Position numbers and translations under genes: made by a program. Under the pieces are notes generated by a model. The model did no database searches. It was not told where the DNA came from and saw only the letters and a list, made by a program, of their open reading frames with translations. Source: Xestospongia bergquistia (lineage: Eukaryota > Porifera > Demospongiae > Haplosclerida > Petrosiidae). Taken from it: a DNA stretch of 64,000 nt. The stretch spans positions 6,119,821-6,183,820 of the forward strand of contig OZ014417.1 of assembly GCA_963965975.1 (NCBI GenBank). The letters are read 5' to 3'. Position 1 is the first letter of the stretch; each line of letters starts with the position of its first letter. Shown piece by piece: positions 46,419 through 57,599 of the stretch.

Positions 46419-47818
46419 CTAACCATCAATGGAAGAAACTGAAGGGAGTCTTTGCTTTTGTGCAGTCAATCCTTTGGCATAATCATAATTGTTTGTCATT
46501 TCAAAATGCTCTGCTTCTGAGTTTTCATCTTTACTATATTATATATATGTACAGTGTATATTATCATTGTGTATGACTGGTTTACCTTGCTTTCTTAGGA
46601 GGGGGAACAGGAGGAATTGATGTCTTTTGTGCAGCTATGTCTTTGCCATAAGCATAATTGTATGGAACTTCAAGCTGTTCTACATTAGAGGTTCCATGCT
46701 TCCTAGAGTATATATGAACAGTGTATATCATTATTGCATATGACTAATTTACCTTGTTTTCTTAGGAGGGGGAACAGGAGGAATTGATGTCTTTTGTGCA
46801 GCTATGTCTTTGCCATAAGCATAATTGTATGGAACTTCAAGCTGTTCTACATTAGAGGTTCCATGCTTCCTAGAGTATATATGTACAGTGTATATCATCA
46901 TTGTATATGATTGATTTACCTTGCTTTCTTAGGAGAGGGAACAGGAGGAATTGATGTCTTTTGTGCAGTCATGCTTTTGCCATAAGCATAATTGTATGGA
47001 ACTTCAAACTGTTCTACATTAGAGGTTCCATGTTTACTATAGTATATATGTACAGTGTATATCATTATTGCATATGACTAATTTACCTTGCTTTCTTAGG
47101 AGGGGGAACAGGAGGAGTTGATGTCTTTTGTGCAGTCATGCTTTTGCCATAAGCATAATTGTATGGAACTTCAAGCTGTTCTACATCAGAGGTTCCATGC
47201 TTCCTATAGTATATATGTACAGTGTATATTATTATTGCATATGACTAATTTACCTTGCTTTCTTAGGAGGGGGAACAGGAGGAATTGATGTCTTTTGTGC
47301 AGTCATGCTTTTGCCATAAGCATAATTGTATGGAAGTTCAAACTTTTCTACATCAGAAGTTCCATGTTTACTATAGTATATATGTACAGTGTATATATAT
47401 CATCATTGTATATGACTGATTTACCTTGCTTTCTTAGGAGGGGGAACAGGAGGAATTGATGTCTTTTGTGCAGTCATGCTTTTGCCATAAGCATAATTGT
47501 ATGGAAGTTCAAACTTTTCTACATCAGAAGTTCCATGTTTACTATAGTATATATGTACAGTGTATATATATCATCATTGTATATGACTGATTTACCTTGC
47601 TTTCTTAGGAGGGGGAACAGGAGGAATTGATGTCTTTTGTGCAGTCATGCTTTTGCCATAAGCATAATTGTATGGAAGTTCAAACTTTTCTACATCAGAG
47701 GCTCCATGTTTACTATAGTATATTGTACTTTTGTATCATCATTGTAGACTTGGTTTACCTTGCTTTTATAGGAAGGTTGACAGAAGGAATTGGTTGCTTT
47801 TGTTTATTCTCCATTGAA
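46419..47818 (-). repeat. gene C: tail-module exon array
   Basis: A 60 bp first exon (47818-47759) is followed by seven 117 bp exons starting at 47712, 47541, 47370, 47203, 47036, 46869 and 46702, and a 115 bp terminal exon (46533-46419). The period is 171 bp among the first three and 167 bp afterwards. Modules read like ...[10 protein letters not shown]...[13 protein letters not shown], keeping the tyrosines and the PVPPPK core. The terminal module lacks the proline motif. Within-array identity is higher than to gene A, so the array expanded separately. Confidence 0.92.
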
Positions 47819-47870
47819 CTATAATTATACATACATGCATACATACATACATACATACAACATACATACA

Positions 47871-47908
<38 letters not shown>

Positions 47909-50900
47909 TTATATATAATACAAATTTGTAGCTACAATCTGAAAGTTTATTAACTTGCCTTGTTTTTGTAAGATTAGTTGAATCATCTTCATAAGTAGCT
48001 GCATTTGTACTATTGCTTTCCTGAACTTTCGTTTGACCTAATATTGTAGATACTGGTACTCTAAGATTAAAACAATATTAATAGACACATTACTGATTAT
48101 TATTACTCAAAATATTGAGGAACATCTATCATTTCATAGTTCATATCATCCATCCTTTCATAGGTCATATCTTGTCGATCAATCATATATCTTTTAAAAA
48201 GGTACACAGAAGTTACTCATATTACTAGAAATATGATACATACATTTCTTTGGAATTTTCAGTCTCTTTAATGTTAGTAACATACTCATTATCGATCTCA
48301 GTATCTACAACGCTAAAATCATACATATTAAAACATACTTTGTGTCAAAGAATCTCTCATTACCTATTTGAAGAAAGACCATTGTTATCATGATCACACA
48401 CATTGTATAACTCATTATGAAGTCTTCTTCCTGTTGCCAAATAGTAATGATCACTATTATTATCTTCTCTTTCTTGATTTTTGTGTATTCTGTATACATT
48501 GTAATAATATTATTCTTATTTGAAATTATGTGTACAACAAACCTTGGTTTTACATTGTTGTTTCTTTTTGATTTAAACTTCATGAAGGTACAAAATGATA
48601 TTATTATACAGCAAACACAAAGAAACAATAACAAACCACTAGCAGAACCAATTGCACTGAAGAGTGTCACTTTGCTTTTCATGTTACTTTCATTATTTGA
48701 TGTTCGATTGTCATTTGACAGAAAATAAACTGATATCACTCTTAACACCTGTCCATCAACTATTATTTCTGAAGTATCTCTTGTCCAATTTTGTAATATA
48801 ATCAATAGTTGTGATGTTGTGAAATTAGATATAGCAGATAATCTTGCTCTCATTTGTATTGTATGTTCATTGTCACATTGTAAAGTGTTATCTGATATAT
48901 AGTCTGAAGTTATTGAACAATAACAGACTTTATTCAACACTTTAATTATGACTTGAGTAATATCAGTGAGTTTACTTTCAATCTTATTTAGCTATTATAA
49001 AAAGAAATTGTATTATAATATTTGTCATTGTTATATGACTTACTATCCACAGATAACAGTTATCCAATCCATTCATATGCATAACAATCACTTTTCTGTC
49101 ATATACTTTAAAGAAATAACTTTAAAATTCTTATCATATTTAAAAATAAACTAACCAGGAATTATTTTTTTTTGAGATTCCAAACCATGTCCTTCTTTAG
49201 TTTGTGCTGACACTGACAAACAATATTTTGAGAGTGGATCCAGATTTCCTACTTTAATTGAAGTATTAAGAGTATGTACTAATAATTTGTTCATGTCAAC
49301 CACAACACAATGATCAATTGATTTGGTCAGATTAAAGGAATATCCTGTCACAATTCCTCTCCCCTCTTCTAGTGTTAGTGGCTTTATTTTCACAACAACT
49401 ACTGTTGGAAAAACTCTCTGTGCTAGCTCAATGTTTGGAGCTACTCTAGGTACTACATAGAAGAGTTTATATAATTGTTTAAAATACTTGTATCTTAAAG
49501 TTTATACCTGTCTCCTTTGTAAAAAATATTTCATGTGATGATTCTCCTATACCTGCAACAGTAACGGCAGAAACATTTACTTCATATGGAGTATAAGAAT
49601 CTATAGATCCATAAAAATCGAAAAACAATTCTGTTAAGATGTATAACTAACTCAGATAATATATTATGTGATATAAGTTTTTTTCAGTCTTAAATATGAC
49701 AGACTGATTTGCTGCCAAACTTCTAATACTGATGTAGTAGTGTAAAATAACTCCATTTGGCAACAATGGTGGTTCCCATGAAACTTTGACAGATGAATTA
49801 GATAGCACATTGACAGTCAAATGATGAATAATGCCTGGCTCTAAAATTGACATATGAAAGAATAATTTCTACGAAGACATTTCATCTATCTATTCCTCTT
49901 GTATATGTATCCATATATCTATCAATCTAACCTGACTGTTCAGTTGTATTGTAGACATAGTCTGACTGAGGTCCTTCTCCTCCACTAGTTGTAGCTGAGA
50001 TACTTATTCCAACCTCTTGATAAGGTGTCAGTCCCTCCAGGAGATATATTGTGAAATGACTATCTACAGTTCTAGTAGATATCTCACTACCATTAGTATA
50101 GTTGATGTACAGAGTATAGTGAGTAATGATGCCATTAGGTATCAATGGAGGCTCCCATTGAATTAGAAGAGTTGAAGAGTTAACAACACTAACTGAAACA
50201 TTAACTGGAGAGTCATTAGGAGCTACATTGGAAGGTTACAACCTAATTAACAATAAGTAATCTGTCACTTACCATCTTGTAATGTAGTAAAACTAATACA
50301 CTGTGTTTTTCCTATTCCATTAGTTGTCCATTGAGGTGTGAGACAGCAAATATATGAAGTAAATGGTTTTAGAAATATTAAAGACAAATTCAATTTCTGA
50401 GTGACATTTGATGTTATTATAGTGTCAGTATTTGAATCATTACACATCACTATGTAACCATCAAAACTTCCATATTCCACGTATTGAAATGGAGGATTCC
50501 ATGTTATTATACAATGTGTACTAGTAAGTTGTGAAAAGGTCATTTTCTGAATAGCTCCTATGGAGAAAAAAAGATGTATTAATAGAATACCTTTTTTGTG
50601 CGTGTTCCAGTGAAGATCATACATAATTTATAACATACTTCAGTCAATATGTGATCATTTTAAAACATTCCTACACTTACATACATAAAATATTTAATAA
50701 TCAGGAGCTAATGTCATATTGAGTTGTTGATATCAATATTACTCATACTTTCTAGTGTTGTGTTAGTTATGAAATTTATTTCTAATTTATTTATAGTTAG
50801 TTTTTTAGTCCCTGTAAAATATTTTAGTTAGTTATAGTTATTTTTTTTATTGCTCATCTAGTTTTAGTTTATTTATAGTTATTTAACTATAAATCTACAG

Positions 50901-52627
50901 CAATTTTATTAGTTATAGTTATTGGCTTATAGTTTTAGTTTTTATTAGTTTTCTACTTATTCTATTCCATTTAAGTAATAATAATTGCACAGTTCAGAAT
51001 GTAATATTGGGACATATTGTTTATTCGTTTTAAAAAACATAAACTTAATCCACTAAGTCAATTTTTTTTACCTTGCACACAATATCCTGCCTTTGAAAAT
51101 ACATGTTCAACAGGTGTAGAAGACGCCGTGATTACAAAAATATCTTCGGCAAAAAGTTTTAATGCTTTAAGCATGTTACTTCCATTATCAGTCAAAACCT
51201 TGCCAATGACTTCTTTTGGAATACCCCATTCTCTTATTATGTCACTAAAAATAGTTAAGATATTTTCTGCTATATGAGAATCAAAAATATGTCTTACAGA
51301 TAACTTTTTATCTCTAATTCAATGCAAAAAATGCACTAAAACACCTAACTAAAGACTCTGTTATTCTTTTTTAGTCCTGATATCACAACTGAAAAAAGCA
51401 ACTGATGTGCTAAACTGATTTTTTGCCTGATATTACTCTTCACTCAAGCTACTACTTCAATATATCCTCTCTAGTTTTACCTCTTTCTAGTAAGGTGTAT
51501 TGTGGTTGCATCACTAACTTTCAAAGAAAATGTGGTAAACAATAAACACTTCTAAGCTCTTAGAAAATGAGTTGTTTTAGTTATTTTAGTTACAAACAGC
51601 TTTAGTTAGTTAGTTTTGAGAAGTTAAGATTTCATTTTAGTTAGTTATAGTTGGTTAATTAAAACCAAAAAACTCCTAACTAAAAGTATTTTAGTTTTAG
51701 TTATAGTTAAACTAAAACAACACTAATACTTTCACATTGTATATATATATAATCTACCTAGACAATGAATTCCATCAGTAGCAAGTACACTTGATGTATC
51801 ACAGGAACAGTAGTATGATCCATTAGTATTAGTACACTGAACTTGACATGAGTTTAGTGAACATTCATTGATATCTAATGTCAATAAAAAATTAGCAGCA
51901 TATTTTATATTATTGCCTCATTGATTAGTGCAAAATGCTTATATATGTTATATCATATAAACAAAACCTGTTAAACAGTTACTGCCTGTCCATCCACTGA
52001 CACATGTACAATTGTTAGGAGCTGAACATTCCATGTTAGTACCACATGAAGAATTGCAAATTGCTAAATTGTGATATTATAATATTCTGTGCACATCAAC
52101 AACAAGTATAACTTACGTAGACAGTTTGGTATAGGACCATAACCTGAACAACATTGTAGTTGAAGATTGTAGGTCAATTTATATTTGGTCATACTGCGTT
52201 CTCTATATTATAATATAAACATGTATTTGTTATTGTTATATTATTTGCATCTACTCTGGTAGAAATTTGCACATAATTTTTCTGTTTCTCATGTGTTGAC
52301 ATTAATGTCATTAACAGAATTATTTTGTGTTGTCCGATGTCTATTATTATAAGCAAAATTTATCATAAAGATACAACAAATATTGATTAGAAGATATCGT
52401 GCTAACCCATCTCGACAACGCCTACGTCCCCAAAAGCCACATGATCTGTAGGTAGCACGATATCCAACATATGATGTTACAGAAGACACAGATACATTGT
52501 ATGAGCAAGGTGTTACAGCATGACAACTATATATGATAAGACAAATTACAATAATACAGTGTCACAATAAAGCTTACCTATCCATCAAAACTGTATAACA
52601 AAACAAAACAATGAACAACCTCTCCAT
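46419..52627 (-). CDS. gene C: EMI-EGF-FN3 single-pass receptor with repeated tail modules
   Basis: Twenty-five exons join in phase to 1169 codons plus stop: 52627-52578, 52526-52407, 52202-52117, 52063-51968, 51874-51758, 50557-50273, 50222-49932, 49840-49652, 49600-49508, 49452-49156, 49105-49044, 48991-48543, 48489-48364, 48312-48244, 48190-48107, 48060-47959, 47818-47759, seven 117 bp exons from 47712 down to 46586, and 46533-46419. The order matches gene A: signal peptide, EMI (to ~85; [16 protein letters not shown]), one EGF, DINEC EGF, four FN3, juxtamembrane region, membrane helix ([18 protein letters not shown]), tail. Differences are one EGF instead of seven, a fuller EMI domain, an extra YxxM exon and seven full tail modules. 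A hAT element sits in the intron between DINEC EGF and FN3-1. It is probably a signalling surface receptor. Confidence 0.82.
47829..47904. repeat. (CATA)n followed by (TA)n microsatellite
   Basis: CATA repeats occupy about 47829-47872, then pure TA to 47904. The repeat lies in the intron between two tail exons of gene C. Confidence 0.9.
47959..48060 (-). other. gene C tail exon with GC donor
   Basis: The exon ends ACAAG and is followed by GCAAGTT rather than GT. The same GC donor occurs at the same intron of gene A (31496) and in B near 39521. The reading frame of C closes when the GC site is used. Confidence 0.78.
48107..48190 (-). other. gene C YxxM exon
   Basis: 84 bp, phase-2 borders, encoding [15 protein letters not shown] and then [16 protein letters not shown] fits the p85-SH2 consensus YxxM, and several other tyrosines are present. 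Gene A has lost this exon apart from a stump at 31318-31345. Confidence 0.75.
50753..51725 (-). mobile_element. hAT transposon, 973 bp, 8 bp TSD, in gene C intron
   Basis: The ends are TAGTGTTG at 50753 and CAACACTA at 51725, with further inverted similarity rich in TTAGTTA. The exact 8-mer ATACTTTC flanks it at 50745-50752 and 51726-51733. The minus strand between about 51290 and 51070 encodes hAT transposase words: [15 protein letters not shown], then the dimerisation motif [13 protein letters not shown]. Most of the transposase is missing. Gene A has no insertion in the matching intron, so this arrived after the A/C split. Confidence 0.9.
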
Positions 52628-53103
52628 TTTAGAGTTTGAACACTAACTGCAATATTAAAACTTTATAAGTTAAAGGATCTTTGAATAACAGGCGTTTATT
52701 TCTAAATTAAAAACAAACAAACACAAATCATTAAAGTTTCAAAAGGATTCCTAAAATGTAGCTATATAGGGTATGGCTCTACAGTGTACACAATATATAA
52801 TCCCTATACATTGTAGCCACTATCTACAGCCCTAAACCCTAAAATCTGAACACTTGTGTCTATGTTTAATTTAAATGTATACACATGTGCAGAGTTAAGA
52901 GTGTTAGAAATTTTAAGTCTCATTGAAGAAGCAAGTAGATTTTTTGGAATATCATATGTTGCATATAAATGTGCCACTTTCCCAAATGTATAGGATATTA
53001 GTCATGGATATACTATCATTTCATACCATACCTTTATACTTCAGTCAACAATACTGATTGTAATATTACAACGATAGGCGAGGCAAATGACAGGTTAACT
53101 ATA
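52628..53103. promoter_or_regulatory. putative divergent promoter between gene C and the 53104 exon
   Basis: Gene C starts leftward at 52627 and a signal-anchor-like exon starts rightward at 53104, leaving 476 bp between the two ATGs. The gene C side (about 52795-52890) is the conserved 5' flank block shared with A and D. No TATA box stands out with certainty. Confidence 0.45.
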
Positions 53104-53251
53104 ATGAGTGTGGCAGTGACAGTCAATAGAGACGCTGTTTGTAGATTGTTTCTTGCATTTTCTTGTAGACTTAGTATAGCATTTGTAACATTTTCTCTAT
53201 TGGTAGTCTCACTACTAACTGCTATAACTGGTGGCAGAGAAGAATGTCAAG
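53104..53251 (+). CDS. candidate first exon with signal-anchor-like segment
   Basis: The ATG at 53104 opens 49 codons, followed by a phase-1 GTAAAA donor. Residues 14-41 are strongly hydrophobic (SIAFVTFSLLVVSLLTAIT), preceded by a basic, cysteine-containing stretch and followed by GGREECQ. This fits a signal peptide or membrane anchor. A related but broken copy lies at 55344-55498 with the same donor position, which supports a real exon being conserved and then lost. No second exon could be assigned downstream, so the protein is unknown. Confidence 0.45.
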
Positions 53252-54064
53252 GTAAAAAAGCATAACTTCAAAGCGAAACATTTTAATGGAAATTCTTAAG
53301 TTGAAATTATAGATAATTGTGTTATGTACAAGCAGTTTGTTTATTGAAGCAAACAGTTGTTCCGTCTTGCCTGTGTTTTTTTAAAGATCTTTCTGACTTT
53401 TTAAGTTTTCTCTTTCGCTGTATTTGACAGCCTTTTATCTAGAACGACTTGTTAAGTTAAAAGTTAAGTACTAATCAGTACTTAGCTTTTTCCGTTTATC
53501 CGTTAAATTTTGTATCAGTAGATACTGACGCTGCTGAGTTAGAGCATGTATTACCAATTAACAGACAGACAGACAGCCACACAGTCATTAATTATCACTT
53601 AAATTTCCAATGTATGTTCTCTGTATGTACAATACTTTCTGGTACTAGCACTTTTTACTAATTTTTCCAGCATTTTAAATTACTAATGTCATAGAAAAAC
53701 ATTGTAATCATGAATTGGTAACATGCAATGTCTATGAAGTGACTTTAGAACTTGTGTGCTATTATAATTATTATAATAGGAACGGAGAACTGGTTGTCAT
53801 GGCTTTAATTGATTTTGGATACTATCATAATTTTATGGCTGTAAATCTACTGAGACACTAGTATAATCTAGGCAGTTTATTGGTCAATCAATTTTAACAT
53901 GAATATATAGATATGATATGCTAATTATTTATAAACTAACAAAAGGAAGCATTGTTGCTACATTTTGAGATGAATTTCATACAAATTTGTGATGTCATAT
54001 CTAAAAATTAATAAAAAACCTCTCTAACTTTGAAATGTATTTCGTAATTTGATGTTAGTGTCAC

Positions 54065-54066
<2 letters not shown>

Positions 54067-54116
<50 letters not shown>
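54067..54116. repeat. (TA)n microsatellite
   Basis: A pure TA run of about 50 bases. Confidence 0.95.
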
Positions 54117-54119
<3 letters not shown>

Positions 54120-55343
54120 AATTATGAGCATTGTTGCTAAATTTTGAAATAAAATTGATACAAATTTATAATGTCATATCTAAAAATTAAAAAAAACCTC
54201 TAAGTTTTAAAGTGTATTTCATAATTTGACGTTATTGTCCCATTATAATAATATATATATATACACACTTCTGTTTAAATGTGACTTAAAATGGTTTTTA
54301 ATTATTTTATTCGACGTTAATTGAATAAAATAGTATTATATAATAGCAAGTTGTTACAAGTACATAAAAACACTAAAATATTATGAACTGTATGGATGAT
54401 GGTGCAAAAACACAGTATATGGGAATAACAGTATATTAATCTTTACATAATATTCACCCAATGGAATTAACTAAACATGAGTCAGGTTTATTTTCTGTGT
54501 ATTTTTTCAATTAAACTTTACATTAATTATCATGGAGCACTAGCTTGACACAACCTTCAAATTATGGATAATTCATACTATTAATTATGGTGCCATATAT
54601 AGTGTACACATTTTCAATCAAATAAACCAAGTTCTATACCATTAACAAAATAAACCTAACAGATTATAGTTTGAGTTGCTTTAAACCAAAACAAACACTT
54701 GAAGCAACGAACTATTGTAAGCCTAACAGATTAAGTATATATTTTCTTTAAACAAAAGCAAATATCTGAAGTCTGAAGTAATGAAGCTATTGTAAACATA
54801 ACAGATTATAGTTATATTAGCTTTAAACAAAAGCAAACATCTAAAGCAATGAAGCCATTGTAAACGTCTATTATGATGTCTAAGCCACTATACATATTGC
54901 AACACTTCATTTAGAAAAAAAGATGAAATCAAATTATTATCAAGGAGTAGAGCTAAAAAATTATAATATACTTTTGTAATTTAGTATTGCTTGCATTTTA
55001 CTTATTTGAGTTAACATTCCTGAAAGAGTGGTTTTCTTTAAAAATACTTTTACAATGTGGGCCAAAAATTATAGGTTAATTTTATTTGCTTTTTTCAAAG
55101 TTTGCTTACAACTATTGAATAAATCGATACAAAATAAATAAACTTTATTACAACAAAAAGCACTGAAATGCAGAACCCCAACTTAAGTTTTAGTGATGTT
55201 ATAATAGTTGCAAAATAACTTAATAATAAATATTTAGATAAATGTACAACAGGATTGTGTGAAAACTTCTTTACTTTATGCAATCAATACAAGTGGTATG
55301 TGATGTTAAAGCAATAGCCATGGCAAATTACAGCTAAACCATA

Positions 55344-55498
55344 ATGGTGTGGCAGAGACAGTCAAAATTAAGACGCTGTTTGTAAACTGTTTCTTTACAT
55401 ACTTGCATATTTTGTAGACTTAGTGTCTCATTTGTAACAATTATTCTATCTAGTCTCACTACTTATCGCTATAACTGGTGGCAGAGAAGAATGTCAAG
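55344..55498 (+). pseudogene. broken paralogue of the 53104 first exon
   Basis: The sequence aligns with 53104-53251 and keeps the ATG and the TGTCAAGGTAA donor. Small indels shift the frame, and a stop appears after about 13 codons. It is therefore not translatable as in copy 1. Confidence 0.65.
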
Positions 55499-56201
55499 GT
55501 AAATAAAATTTGCCATAACTTCAAAACGAAACATTGTAATGCAAATTCTTAAGTTAAAAGTGTAGATAATTGTGTTCGTACAAGCACTTGCTTTATTGGA
55601 GCAAACACTTGTTCTATCTTGCCTGTGATTTTTGAAAGATCTTTCTGACTTTTCAAGCTTTTTCTTTCGTTGCAATTGGCAGCATTTTATCTAGAACGAC
55701 TATAGTACTTAACTTCTCCCGTTTCTCCGTTAAGTTTTGTATTAGTAGACACTGACGTTGTCAACTTAGAGCACTTCAAAGTGCATTACCATGATTAACA
55801 GACAGACACAACGCACACCCACAAACCAATGTTTATGTAGGAATATTAACAATTACATAAACAACTCGATGTATCTTCTCGTTCTCCATGCATATAGTAA
55901 TAATTATAATAACACACAAGTATTAAAGTCACTTCACAGACACTGCATGTTACAAATTTATGTTTTACTACAACACTAGCAATTTAAAATACTTGAAAAA
56001 ATAGAAAACAGTACTAGTACTGGAAGCTACTGTACATACAACTGCTTGTCACAGCTTTAAGTGGTTTTCCACATTATCATAATTTTATGGCTGTAGATCT
56101 ATTGAGACATTAGCATATACTGGTCAATCAATTTTAGCAAGAATACACAGATATGCGAATTACTTAATAACTGACAAAAGGAAATGCATATCATAATTAC
56201 A

Positions 56202-56562
56202 GAAGCCTCAGACGGACATTCCAATTCCTATTTCCAATTTCAATTAAACGGGGTTATACGGAGTTTGAATGTCCCTTCTCGGCTTCCCTAAATAATAGAC
56301 CTACAATATACAACCAAAATCAGGGACCCAACCCAACTGTGGAAACATCTTGCTGGCGCTCAATTCTAAGAGACGGCTCGTGGTACTCGCTCTCCGCGTT
56401 TTATTAAGTAAGAAGAAAAGCCTAGAATGCCACACATGCCAAAAATTGAAATAAGAATTAGAAATTGGAATTCATTAACTGGTCGTTAATTGGGATTTTT
56501 AAATGCCCCAACGTTCGCCGAAGAAATAAAATAGGAATTGGAATGTCCGTCTGCGGCTTCCG
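56202..56562. mobile_element. MITE with ~30 bp TIRs
   Basis: The left end GAAGCCTCAGACGGACATTC and the right end (reverse complement GGAAGCCGCAGACGGACATT) are inverted copies of about 30-38 bp that run into CCAATTCCTATTT. The element is 361 bp and non-coding. It belongs to the family that hit the relic E EGF exon at 11932-13817. Confidence 0.82.
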
Positions 56563-56583
56563 TACTTAATTGACATTATAGTG

Positions 56584-56649
<66 letters not shown>
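56584..56649. repeat. (CA)n microsatellite
   Basis: An uninterrupted CA run of about 66 bases next to the MITE. Confidence 0.96.
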
Positions 56650-56652
<3 letters not shown>

Positions 56653-57543
56653 TTTATACATATTGATTTGGGACAACTTCTGTTTCAATATGACTTAAAA
56701 TGGTCTTTAATAATCTTGTTCGATGTTAGCTGAATTAAATATTATATATAATAGCAATTTGTTACAAGTACATAAAAGTCTAAAATATGAACTGTAGGGA
56801 TGATGGTACAAAAACGTCTAACACACCACAGTATTTGTAGGAATGACAGTATATTAATCTTTACATAATAATTACCCAGTAGAATTTAACTAAACATGAC
56901 TCAGGTTTATTCTCTGTGTATCATTTATAATTAAACTTTAAATTTCATTATCATGGAGCACTCTAACTTGACACAACATTCAAATTATGTATAATTCATA
57001 CTATTAATTATGGTGCCATATATACACTTTATGTACACATTTTCAATCAAACAAACAGAATCTAAACCATTAACAAAATAAGCGTAACAGATTATAATTA
57101 TATTTGCTTTAAACAAAGCAAACATTTAAAACAACAAAGCCATTGTTAGCGTAACAGAATAAATGTATACTTTCCTTAAACAAATGAAACATCTAAGGCA
57201 AAGAACAATTGTAAGCCTACAGATTTAATATATATTTTCTTTTTAATCAAAAACAAACATCTACAACAATGAAACCATTGTAAACATTTATTGATGCCTA
57301 AGCTACTACACATATTTCAACACTTCATGTAGAAAAATGTTGAAATCAAATTATTATCAAGCAAATAATTATAATATATTGTTGTAATTTAGTATTACTT
57401 GTTGAGGATGATGCAATTGCCATATTAGCCATCACTACTTTACTTCATTTAAAAAGTTTTATAAGTAACATGTTGAATTTACTATAAGAGTAGATTAGTT
57501 GATCTATCCAAACCTTGTATGTTTACTTAAAATTCGTAATTAA

Positions 57544-57571
57544 CCTCGCTGTGCGTGGGCGCATAGCGAGG
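57544..57571. repeat. GC-rich short hairpin
   Basis: CCTCGCTGTGCG is followed by a few bases and then CGCATAGCGAGG, an inverted pair with one mismatch. It stands out from the AT-rich surroundings and could be the tip of a small MITE. Confidence 0.7.
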
Positions 57572-57599
57572 ATTATTGTAGTCTTTCAATGTGTGTGTG

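Larger units (their letters stand above)
53080..54880. repeat. duplicated block, copy 1 (partner 55330-57400)
   Basis: Matches include the first-exon region (GGTGGCAGAGAAGAATGTCA), a GTACAAGCA...GCAAACA stretch, ACTTAAAATGG near 54290 and the TTATGGTGCCATATATA word near 54585. They recur in order at 55330-57400, with one segment near 53730-53790 inverted at about 55885-55945. A third diverged relative of the 53735-54000 part lies at 5680-5870. It contains a (TA)n run at 54067-54116. Confidence 0.8.
55330..57400. repeat. duplicated block, copy 2 (partner 53080-54880)
   Basis: Homologous to copy 1 with substitutions, an internal inversion near 55885-55945 and a MITE insertion at 56202-56562. 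It ends in the shared AAACAAAGCAAACATTTA-type stretch near 57110-57270. No intact gene is present. Confidence 0.78.

Noticed and set aside
48417..48728. 103-residue plus-strand open frame opposite the membrane exon of gene C
   Set aside because: Antisense of an exon whose homologues in A and B fix the minus-strand reading.
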